DNA of 64,000 nucleotides from JAEUJM01 sp044221555 (GTDB lineage: Bacteria > Actinomycetota > Acidimicrobiia > Acidimicrobiales > DATDAH01), in assembly GCA_044221555.1 (NCBI GenBank), contig JBGAOY010000007.1:124001-188000 (forward strand), in the 5' to 3' direction. The notes beneath the pieces were generated by a model. It was not told the DNA's origin. It did no database searches and saw nothing but the letters and a program-made list of their open reading frames with translations. Positions 51,985 to 60,248 of the stretch are shown in pieces. A program made the translations under genes and the position numbers. How positions within the stretch are numbered: position 1 is the first letter of the stretch; each line of letters opens with the position of its first letter.

Positions 51985-52587
51985 TCAGGTGCGGTGCCGG
52001 GCGAGCACACCCAGCACGAGGTCGGTCAGCTGCACCTCGGTCTGCTCGATGCTGAGACCGAGATCGCGCCGCAGCAGCTTCCAGGTGAAGACGTCCAGCG
52101 CGGCGTGGAGCCCGAGGAGCACCCGGCGCCGCTCGTCCGCGTCGTCGGCCGGAAGGTGCTCGCCGAGCACCTCCTCGAGCCAGGACTGGAAGGCGAGACG
52201 GCCTCGAGCCAGGCCCTCGGCCACCTCCGGCGCCCGGGTGGACATCGCCGCCCAGCGGGCGTTGGCATCGCCGAGCACCTCGTAGCGGGCGCATGTCGTG
52301 TGCACGACGGAGGCGACGTCGCCGGGGACCGCGTCGGCCTCGAGGTCGCTGATCTGCTCGCTGAACACCTCGCCGGCGGCCAGCAGCACCCCCGCCTTGC
52401 TCTCGCAGTGGTTCAGCACGGTCTGGTGCGACACACCGGCGGCCCGGGCGATCTCGTTCAGGCTCACGTCGTCGTAGTCCCGCTCCATGAACAGGACGAG
52501 GGCCGCCTCGGCGATGCGACGCCGGGTGCCGCCCGCGGCGTGGCCGCGGTTGGTCATGTCGTAGGCACGGCGCCGGGCCTCGGTCAT
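51985..52587 (-). CDS. TetR-family regulator (operon with glycosyltransferase)
   Basis: A 200-residue protein. DNA-binding domain at residues about 18-65: TRRRIAEAALVLFMERDYDDVSLNEIARAAGVSHQTVLNHCESKAGVL. The ligand domain is helical. ATG 52587 overlaps the stop of the upstream membrane protein (ATGA). It probably controls its own operon (membrane protein, TetR, glycosyltransferase) through the promoter region near 53252-53404, where a TTGA(N7)TCAA palindrome (53289-53303) is seen. Confidence 0.88.
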   Translation of the reverse strand: MTEARRRAYDMTNRGHAAGGTRRRIAEAALVLFMERDYDDVSLNEIARAAGVSHQTVLNHCESKAGVLLAAGEVFSEQISDLEADAVPGDVASVVHTTCARYEVLGDANARWAAMSTRAPEVAEGLARGRLAFQSWLEEVLGEHLPADDADERRRVLLGLHAALDVFTWKLLRRDLGLSIEQTEVQLTDLVLGVLARHRT

Positions 52588-53252
52588 GCGGCCACCACGG
52601 CGCGTCGGTCGCTCCCGTCCCGCCACATCACCGCGGACACGGCCAGGATCCACACGCACCACAGCGCGAAGCCCAGGGCCCCGATCGCGTCTGCGCCGCC
52701 GCCGGCCGTCGCGGTCAGCACCGCCGAGCCGAGGAACGAGGCCGCGGACAGCACGCCGACGCCCACCACCCACGAGGGCAGCGTGCCCGTCCGCGCCCCG
52801 AGCACGGACGTCGCCAGCAGGTGCGTCGCCACGCCGAAGCCCGACGCCGCCAGGAGCAGGACCGACATCGAGTGGACGACGGTCACGGCGGCGCCCAGGT
52901 CGTCGACCCGAGCCTCCGCCGCCGCCAGGACGGCCGCCGCCGCCAGCGACAGGGAACCGGCGACGGCGAGGCCGGCGAGGGACACGACCGCCAGTCGGGC
53001 CGAACCGCGCTCGGCCCGCACCATCCGCCGCCACAACGAGCCCATCCACCACATGAGCGCGACGGCGGCGAGCCCGAAGAGCCAGAGACCGGCTTCGACA
53101 CCGACGCGGTGGCCGGACAGGTACCGGGTGATCTCGACCCGGCCGGCGTCGCTCGCGGGCGGCTCCCCGCCGAGCACCGCCACGGCGACGTCCAGCACCA
53201 CGAACACCACGCCTCCGAGTGCGGCGAGGCGCTCCCCCTGGCGATCTTCCAT
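52584..53252 (-). CDS. Six-helix membrane protein, unknown function
   Basis: A 222-residue protein with ATG 53252 behind GGGAGGGGAAC. Helices: LGGVVFVVLDVAVAVLGG, GLWLFGLAAVALMWWMGSLW, LAVVSLAGLAVAGSLSLAAAAVL, AVTVVHSMSVLLLAASGFG, WVVGVGVLSAASFLGSAVL, IGALGFALWCVWILAVSAVMW. It resembles DUF4386-type proteins only in general layout. First gene of the TetR-glycosyltransferase operon, so it may help transport or modify the glycosylated compound. Confidence 0.65.
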   Translation of the reverse strand: MEDRQGERLAALGGVVFVVLDVAVAVLGGEPPASDAGRVEITRYLSGHRVGVEAGLWLFGLAAVALMWWMGSLWRRMVRAERGSARLAVVSLAGLAVAGSLSLAAAAVLAAAEARVDDLGAAVTVVHSMSVLLLAASGFGVATHLLATSVLGARTGTLPSWVVGVGVLSAASFLGSAVLTATAGGGADAIGALGFALWCVWILAVSAVMWRDGSDRRAVVAA

Positions 53253-53288
53253 GTTCCCCTCCCTTCCTGGCAGCAGTGGACACCAATA

Positions 53289-53303
53289 TTGAGCAGTAGT
53301 CAA
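53289..53303. promoter_or_regulatory. TTGA(N7)TCAA palindrome in the divergent promoter region
   Basis: TTGAGCAGTAGTCAA lies in a locally AT-rich stretch between the TetR operon and the second TetR gene. TetR operators often look like this; which regulator uses it is not known. Confidence 0.35.
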
Positions 53304-53369
53304 GTTGATTTGGAGTGATAGCCAAGATCGGTGCCTTCCCGCTCGGCTCCCAGGTTCAGTGGAACACCC

Positions 53370-53398
53370 TTGTACTGAATACGGAGTTGTTCTAATCT
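53370..53398 (+). promoter_or_regulatory. Promoter of TetR gene 2 (TTGTAC-N17-TAATCT)
   Basis: -35 TTGTAC (53370-53375), 17-base spacer, -10 TAATCT (53393-53398), then six bases to GTG 53405: a leaderless vegetative-type promoter. Confidence 0.65.
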
Positions 53399-53404
53399 GA
53401 GTCC

Positions 53405-54040
53405 GTGCCCGCCACGGCCAGCGCCGCCGAGACCCGCCGCTACGAGTCGCCGAGGCGCGCCCGCCAGGCGCAGGAGACCCGGGCTGCGGTGATGGCCGCC
53501 GCCGGCGAGCTGTTCACCACCCGGGGGTGGGCCGGCACCGGCATGCGCGACGTCGCGAAGGCGGCCGGCGTCGCGACGGAGACCGTCTACGCCCACTTCT
53601 CGTCGAAGCGGGTGCTGCTCCAGGCCGTCATCGACGTCGCCGTCGTGGGAGACGAGGAGCAGGTCGCGGTCGCCGAGCGGGACGAGTTCGCCGCGCTCGG
53701 CCGGGGCCCGCGTCCCGAGCGGATCGCCGGCGCCGCCGCGCTCATCCGGGGCATCAACGAGCGCACGGCCGCGTACCTCGGGGTCATCCGCGAGGCGGCG
53801 CCGGGCGACGAGCAGATCGCCGAGGTGCTCGCCGCCACCCGGGCCGGTCAGCGCCGGGACGTCGACGCCGGCCTGACCCTCATCCTCGGCCGGCCTCCGA
53901 CGACGGTCGAGGCCGACGAGGTGTGGGCCCTGATGAGCCCCGAGCTCTACCTCCTGCTCGTCGACACCGCCGGCTGGACACCGGACGGGTACGAGGCGTG
54001 GATGGCCACGCTCCTCGAACGCACCCTTCCACCAGCCTGA
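53405..54040 (+). CDS. TetR-family regulator
   Basis: A 211-residue protein. HTH region about residues 20-68: RQAQETRAAVMAAAGELFTTRGWAGTGMRDVAKAAGVATETVYAHFSSKRVLLQA. The C-terminal domain is helical (PELYLLLVDTAGWTPDGYEAWMATLLERTL). Leaderless GTG start. It is followed after 16 bases by the hemerythrin-SRPBCC gene, so they may form one operon and the regulator may respond to a substrate of that protein. Confidence 0.88.
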   Translation: MPATASAAETRRYESPRRARQAQETRAAVMAAAGELFTTRGWAGTGMRDVAKAAGVATETVYAHFSSKRVLLQAVIDVAVVGDEEQVAVAERDEFAALGRGPRPERIAGAAALIRGINERTAAYLGVIREAAPGDEQIAEVLAATRAGQRRDVDAGLTLILGRPPTTVEADEVWALMSPELYLLLVDTAGWTPDGYEAWMATLLERTLPPA

Positions 54041-54056
54041 CCCAGGGAGCCCTGCC

Positions 54057-55220
54057 ATGGACCTCGCCACCGCCGCACCGGCCGACACCCGCATGATGAC
54101 CGTCGTGCACGACGCCCTGCGCCGGGATCTCGCACGCGCGACCGCTGCCCTCGAGGCGGGCCCGCCACCGGGCGGCCGGCAGCGCCGGGCCATCGCCCGC
54201 CACCTCGACTGGATGATGGCGTTCCTGCACGCCCACCACGAGTCCGAGGACACCGGCCTGTACCCCGTCGTGCGGGAACGACGGCCGGACGCCGCCGCCC
54301 TGCTCGACGCGATGGACGCGGACCACCGGACCATGGCCCGGCGGATCGACGAGGTGGAGGCTGCGGCCAGGTCCTACGCGGCGAACGACGCGGAGACCGA
54401 CCGCGCCCGTCTGCTCGAGGCGGTCGCCGGGCTCGAGGCCGACCTGCTCCCCCACCTGCGCCGGGAGGAGGACGAGGCCATGCCCGTCGTCGCCGCGGCC
54501 GTCACCGACGACGAGTGGCGGGCGATCGAGCAGGAGCACAACCTCGACGGCAAGTCGGCGGCCCAGCTCGGCAAGGAGGGCCACTGGCTGATCGACGGCG
54601 CCACCCCCGAGACCCGGGCACTCGTCCTCGGCCTGGTCCCGCCCATGCAGCGGTTCGTCCTCGTCCACGGGTTCGGCCGGAGCTACCGGCGGGAGCGTGA
54701 CGCCTGTTGGAGCCCGGGCCGCGCCACTCGACGGGTGCAGAAGGCGGGCCGGACCGAGGTGGTCGTCGACGCTGACCCCGGCGCGGTCTGGGACGTCGTG
54801 CGCGACCCGACCCGGGTCGGCGAGTGGAGCCATGAGTGCGTGGCCGCCACCTGGCTCGGTGGGGCGACGCACGCCGAGCCCGGCGCCCGGTTCCGGGGCC
54901 GCAACCACCAGGGGCTCCTCCGCTGGGGGCGCGTCTGCGAGGTGCTGAGCGCGGACGGCCACGAGCTCGTGTGGCGAACCGTGCCCACGACGCTCTACCC
55001 CGACAGCTCGATCTGGCGGATCCGGGTCGAGCCCGCCGACGGCGGCACCCGCCTGGTCCAGACCTTCGAGGTGGCGCGCGGCCCCAAGATCCTCGACCCG
55101 ATCTACGCGACCATCGCCCCGAACCACCGCGACCGCGACGCGGCGCTCCGGGAGGACCTGCGCCGCCTCGGCGCCGTGGCGGCGTCCTCGGCCAACGCAC
55201 CGTCGCCGACCGTCTCCTGA
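54057..55220 (+). CDS. Hemerythrin-like domain fused to an SRPBCC (polyketide cyclase-like) domain
   Basis: A 387-residue protein. Residues about 10-165 are a hemerythrin HHE four-helix bundle with diiron ligands in MMTVVHDALRRDL, FLHAHHESEDTGLYPVV, MDADHRTMARRIDEV and HLRREEDEAMPVV. After a linker, residues about 235-375 form an SRPBCC cavity domain: EVVVDADPGAVWDVVRDPTRVGEWSHE, GRNHQGLLRWGRVCEVL, RLVQTFEVARG. The same frame runs through both with no break, so this is a real fusion. Such domains bind O2/NO and hydrophobic ligands respectively. It lies between a TetR regulator and rph. Confidence 0.85.
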   Translation: MDLATAAPADTRMMTVVHDALRRDLARATAALEAGPPPGGRQRRAIARHLDWMMAFLHAHHESEDTGLYPVVRERRPDAAALLDAMDADHRTMARRIDEVEAAARSYAANDAETDRARLLEAVAGLEADLLPHLRREEDEAMPVVAAAVTDDEWRAIEQEHNLDGKSAAQLGKEGHWLIDGATPETRALVLGLVPPMQRFVLVHGFGRSYRRERDACWSPGRATRRVQKAGRTEVVVDADPGAVWDVVRDPTRVGEWSHECVAATWLGGATHAEPGARFRGRNHQGLLRWGRVCEVLSADGHELVWRTVPTTLYPDSSIWRIRVEPADGGTRLVQTFEVARGPKILDPIYATIAPNHRDRDAALREDLRRLGAVAASSANAPSPTVS

Positions 55221-55239
55221 GCCCACCGCACGGGGAGTG

Positions 55240-55385
55240 CTGTCGCCCCGGCGGGGTGAGTCGTCGTCGAGCGCCACGGCCGCCCGCGCGGCCACGTGGG
55301 CGGCGTCGAGCGCCGCACCCCGGCTGGTGAGCTCGGCGAACCGCACGTCGCCGAGGGTCTGGCGCCGGTCGTGACCCGCCGCCGC
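55240..55385 (-). pseudogene. Possible remnant of a regulator C-terminus (minus strand)
   Basis: In one minus frame the sequence reads DRRQTLGDVRFAELTSRGAA followed by LDAAHVAARAAVALDDD, a pattern common at the C-termini of actinobacterial LuxR/AAA-type regulators. There is no start, DNA-binding motif or good stop, so it could be a relic or a chance frame. Confidence 0.3.
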
Positions 55386-55428
55386 GCCGATCGATCGCCC
55401 CCGCCGTGAAAACCGTACCGCAGGGTGG

Positions 55429-55447
55429 GGGGCTTGTGGCAAGGGCC
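55429..55447 (+). promoter_or_regulatory. RAE-like palindrome upstream of rph
   Basis: GGGGCTTGTGGCAAGGGCC is close to the 19-bp rifamycin-associated element, which I recall as GGGGCTTGCGGCAAGCCCC (about three differences). RAE precedes rifamycin-inactivation genes in actinobacteria and mediates rifampin induction. Here it ends 81 bases before the rph ATG and overlaps a possible TTGTGG -35 (55434-55439). Confidence 0.65.
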
Positions 55448-55528
55448 GGATCCGTGTTGAGAATGCGCCCTCCGGATCGGCGAGCCGCACCGGCGCCGGT
55501 GCCACGACGACAGACGAGGGGGATGCGC

Positions 55529-58123
55529 ATGAGCGATCGCGACGCAGTGGGCCGGGCGGTGCACGGCGAGGTGCTCGACCTCGCGGCCATCGACCGGACG
55601 CTGGTCGGCGTCGCCGGCGGCAAGGGGGCGAACCTCGGCGAGCTGCTCCGGATGGACGGCGTCCGGGTGCCGCCGGGCTTCTGCGTGACCACGCGCGCCT
55701 TCACCCGGGTGGTGGCCGCGGCACCCGAGGTCGACGCCCTCCTGGCCGAGCTCGCCGGTGTCGGCGTCGACGACCGCGAGGGGCTGGCGGGCCTGGCCGG
55801 CGGCCTGCGGGCGGCGGTGGAGGCCCTCGCCGTCCCCGACGACCTGGACGCGGCGATCGGCGAGGCGCTCGCCGCGCTCGGCCCGGACACCCCGGTCGCC
55901 GTCCGCTCCAGCGCCACCGCCGAGGACCTGCCCACGGCGTCGTTCGCCGGCCAGCAGGACAGCTACCTCGACGTGGTGGGGGCCGAGGCGGTGGTCGACC
56001 ACACCCGACGCTGCTGGGCGTCGCTCTTCACGGACCGGGCGGTGGCCTACCGCGCCCGGCAGGGCATCGACCCGCGGGCGGTGCGGATGGCCGTGGTGGT
56101 CCAGGCCATGGTCGAGGCCCGAGCCGCCGGCGTGCTCTTCACCGCCGACCCGGTGACCGGCAACCGTCGGGTCACCGCGGTCGAGGCGGTCCCCGGCCTC
56201 GGCGAGGCGCTGGTGGCCGGCCGGGTCACACCGGACACCTACCGGGTGCGCGACGGCCATGTCGTGGCCCACCAGCGTTCTGCGGAACGCGACGAGCCTG
56301 CGGTCACCGAGGCCCAGGTGCTCGAGCTCGCCGCCCTCGGCCGCCGCATCGAGGCCCACTTCGGGGTCCCGCAGGACATCGAGTGGTGCCTCGACGAGGA
56401 CGGCCCCGCCGTGGTCCAGAGCCGGCCCATCACCACCCTCTTCCCGGTCCCCGAGGTCGACGACGGCGCCCCCCACGTCTACGTCTCGGTCGGCCACCAG
56501 CAGATGATGACCGAGCCCATGACGCCGCTCGGCCTGTCGGTCTGGCAGCTCACCGCCCTCCGCCCGATGTACGTCGCCGGCGGCCGGCTCTTCGTCGACG
56601 TGGCCGAGAATCTCGCTTCGCCGCGTGACCGGGCCGCGATCATCGGGGGGCTCGGCCGCTCCGACCCGCTCATCGGCGACGCGCTCGAGACCGTCATCGC
56701 CCGAGAGGGCCTCCTCCCTCCGCCGCCCGCGGAAGACGGCGAGCCCCTTCCCATCCCGGGCGCTCCCGGCGCCCCCGCGCTCATCGACGCCGACCCCGAC
56801 CTCGTGCTCGAGCTGGTCCGGCGCACCGAGGAGTCCCTCGCCGCCACCGCCGAGGCCATCGGCGACAAGACCGGCGTCGACCTCCTGGACTTCATCCTCG
56901 ACGACCTGCCCGAGTTGCGCACCCGCCTGAACATGGCCGAGAGCCTGCCCGTCATCCTCACCGCGATGGAGGCCGCCTTCTGGCTCAACGACCACGTCGA
57001 GGAGTGGTTGGGCGAGGCCAACGTGGCCGACGCGCTGTCCCAGTCCGTGCCCGACAACGTGACGTCGAACATGGGTCTCGCGCTGCTCGACGTCGCCGAC
57101 TCCATCCGCCCGCACCCCGAGGTGGTCGCGTTCCTCCGTGGCGTCGGCGACGACGACGGCTTCCTCGAGCGCCTGCCCGACGTCGACCCCGACGGCGGCG
57201 GCGGGCGGGCGGCGGCCGACGCGCTCCGGGCCTACCTCGATCAGTACGGCATGCGCTGCGTCGGCGAGATCGACATCACCCGCCCGAGGTGGAGCGAGCG
57301 CCCCAGCGCGCTCGTGCCGCTCATCCTCTCGAACGTCGACCACTTCGCCCCGGGTGAGCGCGCCCGCCGCTTCGCCGAGGGGCTGGCGGTCGCCGGCGAG
57401 AAGGAACGCGACGTGCTCGAGCGGCTCCGCGCCCTGCCCGGCGGCGAGGCCAAGGCGGCGGAGACGAAGGCGATGATCGATCGGGTGCGCACCTTCGCCG
57501 GCTACCGGGAGTACCCGAAGTACCGCATGATCAGCCGCTACTGGATCTACAAGCTGGCGCTGCTGGCCGAGGCCGACCGACTCGTGGCCGCCGGCGTGGT
57601 CGACGCCACCGACGACGTGTACTTCCTCACCTTCGACGAGCTCCACGAAGTCGTCCGCACGGGTCACGCCGACCGCGACCTGATCGCGGGGCGCCGTGAG
57701 GACTTCCGCTCCTACGCCGCCCTCACGCCGCCCCGGGTCCTGACCTCCGAGGGCGAGACCCTCAACGGTTCCTACCGCCGCGACGACGTGCCCGAGGGGA
57801 CCTTGGTGGGGCTGGCGGTCTCCAGCGGCGTGGTCGAGGGACGGGCCCGGGTGATCCTCGACATGGCCGACGCCCACGACCTCGCGCCCGGCGACATCCT
57901 GGTGACCAACGGCACCGACCCGAGCTGGTCGCCCGTCTTCGTGGCGGTGGCCGGCCTGGTCACCGAGGTCGGCGGGCTCATGACCCACGGTGCGGTCATC
58001 GCCCGGGAGTACGGCCTGCCCGCGGTCGTCGGCGTGGAGGGCGCCACCCGGCGCATCGAGGACGGCCGGCACCTCCGCGTGGACGGCACCCACGGGACGG
58101 TCCAGGTGCTGCCGACGCCCTGA
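55529..58123 (+). CDS. rph: Rifampin phosphotransferase
   Basis: An 864-residue protein of the rifamycin-inactivating phosphotransferase family (usual length about 865). N-terminal ATP-grasp: GGKGANLGELLRMDGVRVPPGF, VRSSATAEDLPTASFAGQQDSYL, GVLFTADPVTGNRR. Rifampin-binding middle: VYVSVGHQQMMTEPMTPLGLSVW. C-terminal swivelling phosphohistidine domain: VTEVGGLMTHGAVIAREYGL (His in THGA). It transfers the beta-phosphate of ATP to rifampin. ATG 55529 is placed behind GAGGGGG; ATG 55523 is six bases earlier. The RAE-like element upstream strongly supports the assignment. Confidence 0.88.
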   Translation: MSDRDAVGRAVHGEVLDLAAIDRTLVGVAGGKGANLGELLRMDGVRVPPGFCVTTRAFTRVVAAAPEVDALLAELAGVGVDDREGLAGLAGGLRAAVEALAVPDDLDAAIGEALAALGPDTPVAVRSSATAEDLPTASFAGQQDSYLDVVGAEAVVDHTRRCWASLFTDRAVAYRARQGIDPRAVRMAVVVQAMVEARAAGVLFTADPVTGNRRVTAVEAVPGLGEALVAGRVTPDTYRVRDGHVVAHQRSAERDEPAVTEAQVLELAALGRRIEAHFGVPQDIEWCLDEDGPAVVQSRPITTLFPVPEVDDGAPHVYVSVGHQQMMTEPMTPLGLSVWQLTALRPMYVAGGRLFVDVAENLASPRDRAAIIGGLGRSDPLIGDALETVIAREGLLPPPPAEDGEPLPIPGAPGAPALIDADPDLVLELVRRTEESLAATAEAIGDKTGVDLLDFILDDLPELRTRLNMAESLPVILTAMEAAFWLNDHVEEWLGEANVADALSQSVPDNVTSNMGLALLDVADSIRPHPEVVAFLRGVGDDDGFLERLPDVDPDGGGGRAAADALRAYLDQYGMRCVGEIDITRPRWSERPSALVPLILSNVDHFAPGERARRFAEGLAVAGEKERDVLERLRALPGGEAKAAETKAMIDRVRTFAGYREYPKYRMISRYWIYKLALLAEADRLVAAGVVDATDDVYFLTFDELHEVVRTGHADRDLIAGRREDFRSYAALTPPRVLTSEGETLNGSYRRDDVPEGTLVGLAVSSGVVEGRARVILDMADAHDLAPGDILVTNGTDPSWSPVFVAVAGLVTEVGGLMTHGAVIAREYGLPAVVGVEGATRRIEDGRHLRVDGTHGTVQVLPTP

Positions 58124-58156
58124 CCGCGCACGCCGCCCCTCCACGTCGCCGCGGCC

Positions 58157-58175
58157 CCTCTGAGGACGTCAGAGG
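58157..58175. terminator. Hairpin between convergent rph and the HsaA-like gene
   Basis: CCTCTGA and TCAGAGG over a GGACG loop; the minus-strand stop (58169-58171) lies in its right arm. Probably bidirectional. Confidence 0.5.
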
Positions 58176-59335
58176 AGGTCGGTGACGGCGGGCTCGAGGC
58201 CGACGAGGATGCGGCCGTGCACCTCGGCGGCACGGTCGGCGTCGAACACCGCGTGGCCTGCTCCGGTGTTGAGATCCCGCTGGAACCGCTGGAGGGGCTG
58301 CCCGAGCAGGTGGATCGATCCGCCGGCGGCATCGCAGAGCGACGCCACGACCTGCTTCGCGGTGTGGACCGCGGCGGTCGTGGTCATGCGCAGGATCGAG
58401 CGGTCGGCCCGGGACATCCCCGCGCCCCCAGGCCCGTACGCGGCGTCGAGCGTCCGGACGCCGTCGTTCAGCAGGAGCCGGGCGGCGCGGAGGTCGGCGT
58501 CGGCCCGGGCGAGGCGGATCTGCGCCGCGGGCTTCTCCACCTGTCGCTCGCCGAGGCTGTACGCGAGCACCCGCTCGGCGAGGCGCTCGCGGTACGCGGT
58601 GAAGGCACCGCCGGCGCCGCCCACCAACGGGGTGGCGGCGGTGAGGCACAGGACGGGCACCACGGGGTAGCCCGCCATCGGCGTGCCGGCGACCGGGCGC
58701 GCCTGGCCTTCCGCCAGCGCACGGAACGACAGGGTTCGCTCGGCGGAGACGAACACGTCACGGCAGACGAGGTCGTTGCTGCCCGTCGCCCGCATGCCGT
58801 CGGTGTGCCACACGTCGTCGACCTCGAACTGGTCGAGGTCGAGCAGCACCAGGCGCAGGTCCGGGATGCCGTCGGTGAGCACCACACCGGTCACCAGGGC
58901 ACAGTCCGCGTGCATCACCCCCGTCCCCCAGGACCACCGCCCCGTCACCTCGTAGCCGCCGTCGACCGGCGTCGCCGTGCCGGTGGGCGACAGCGCCGCG
59001 GGCGCGAGGGCGAAGCCCCGATCACCGAAGACCTCGTCGACCACGGCGTCGGGGAACATCGAGAGCAGCCAGCTGTGCATCACCAGGAAGGTCGTGACCC
59101 ATGCCGTGGCGGTGTCGGCCCGGCCCAGGGTCAGCCCGAGCGCGACCACCGAGTCGAGGCCCAGGCCGTGCCCCCCTCGTTCGGGGGACACCAGGGAGCG
59201 GAACACGTCGGCCTCTCGCAGGAGGGCCAGCGTGTCGTCCGGCAGACGGCGGAGGCGCTCGCCCTCCGCCGCGTGAGCGGCGACGGCCGGGAGCAGCGGC
59301 TCCACCCGGGCGACCAACTCCTCCACGTCGCGCAT
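58169..59335 (-). CDS. HsaA-like acyl-CoA dehydrogenase-fold flavin monooxygenase
   Basis: A 388-residue protein of the two-component aromatic monooxygenase group (acyl-CoA-dehydrogenase fold, reduced flavin supplied by a separate reductase). Diagnostic segments: LLREADVFRSLVSPERGGHGL, YEVTGRWSWGTGVMHADCALVTG, DVWHTDGMRATGSNDLV, DAAGGSIHLLGQPLQRFQRDLN. HsaA hydroxylates a steroid-derived phenol; the true substrate here is unknown. ATG 59335 follows GGGAGG. Confidence 0.8.
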   Translation of the reverse strand: MRDVEELVARVEPLLPAVAAHAAEGERLRRLPDDTLALLREADVFRSLVSPERGGHGLGLDSVVALGLTLGRADTATAWVTTFLVMHSWLLSMFPDAVVDEVFGDRGFALAPAALSPTGTATPVDGGYEVTGRWSWGTGVMHADCALVTGVVLTDGIPDLRLVLLDLDQFEVDDVWHTDGMRATGSNDLVCRDVFVSAERTLSFRALAEGQARPVAGTPMAGYPVVPVLCLTAATPLVGGAGGAFTAYRERLAERVLAYSLGERQVEKPAAQIRLARADADLRAARLLLNDGVRTLDAAYGPGGAGMSRADRSILRMTTTAAVHTAKQVVASLCDAAGGSIHLLGQPLQRFQRDLNTGAGHAVFDADRAAEVHGRILVGLEPAVTDLL

Positions 59336-59433
59336 GGCCCGATCCTCCCACGCCGCCGCCGGCGGCCCTGCCGGTGCCTCCGCCGGAACGCCGTCCTGGC
59401 CGCCAACGCCCCACGCACGCGACCGGCCGATCG

Positions 59434-60216
59434 CTAAGAGGCGCCCTCGGCGAGGAAGCGGCGGACCCGGTCGGCGGCGTGGGCGACCTGCGACCGGTAC
59501 AACGACCCGCCGATGCTCACTCTCCGCACACCGAGCGCAGCGAGGTCGTCGAGACCGAAGGGGGCCGGCCCGGCGGCGTCCATGGCGGCGAGGGGCAACA
59601 GGACGTTCACGGGCCCGCCCGCCTCGCTGGTCACCCGGCGGATCGAGTCGAGGTCGCGCAGGCCCGGAGCGAAGAGGCAGTGGGCGCCGACATCGGCGAA
59701 GCCCTGGAGCCGGGCCAGCGCCTCGTCCAACCCGCCGTCGAGGCCGTAGAGCACCACCTCGGTCCGGCCGGTGATGACGAAGGGATGGTCGAGGGCGTTC
59801 GCGGCCTCGACCGCGGCCTCGATCCGCGCCACGGCCAGCGCTCGGTCGTACAGGCCACGGTCGGGGTCGCCCGACCAGTCCTCGATGCCCATGCCCGCGG
59901 CGCCGGCGGCGGCGAAGCGGGCCACCGCGTCGGCCATGGCCTCGGGCTCGTGGCCGTAGCCGTTCTCGGCGTCGACGTTCAGCGGAACGCCGGGGACGGC
60001 GCCGGCGAGGACCTCGGCGTGGCGGGCGTGCTCCTCGAGGGTCAGGTCGCCGGCCGCGTCACGCCGCCCGATGGTCGTCGCGAACCCACTGCTGGTCGTC
60101 GCGATCGCGACCGCGCCGGCGTCGACCACCGCTCGGGCCGTGCCCGCGTCGGCGACGTTGACCAGCACGAACGTCCCCACCCGATGGAGGTCGAGGAACC
60201 GCTCGGTGGCGTCCAC
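59434..60216 (-). CDS. Isocitrate lyase/phosphoenolpyruvate mutase family enzyme
   Basis: A 260-residue TIM-barrel protein. Features: VLVNVADAGTARAVVDAGAVAIATTSSG, VPLNVDAENGYGHEPEAMADAVARFAAAGAAGMGIEDW (metal-binding D and acidic residues), PFVITGRTEV, GAHCLFAPGLRDLDSI, GVRRVSIGGSLYRS. It lacks the KKCGH catalytic loop of isocitrate lyase, so it is more like PEP mutase, phosphonopyruvate hydrolase or 2-methylisocitrate-type lyases. Leaderless GTG 60216 behind TACCGT. Confidence 0.85.
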   Translation of the reverse strand: MDATERFLDLHRVGTFVLVNVADAGTARAVVDAGAVAIATTSSGFATTIGRRDAAGDLTLEEHARHAEVLAGAVPGVPLNVDAENGYGHEPEAMADAVARFAAAGAAGMGIEDWSGDPDRGLYDRALAVARIEAAVEAANALDHPFVITGRTEVVLYGLDGGLDEALARLQGFADVGAHCLFAPGLRDLDSIRRVTSEAGGPVNVLLPLAAMDAAGPAPFGLDDLAALGVRRVSIGGSLYRSQVAHAADRVRRFLAEGAS

Positions 60217-60223
60217 GAGCCCG

Positions 60224-60229
60224 ACGGTA
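60224..60229 (-). promoter_or_regulatory. -10 box of the PEP-mutase-family gene (leaderless)
   Basis: TACCGT on the minus strand, seven bases, then GTG 60216. Confidence 0.5.
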
Positions 60230-60248
60230 CCCCTCGCTGCGTCCCCCG

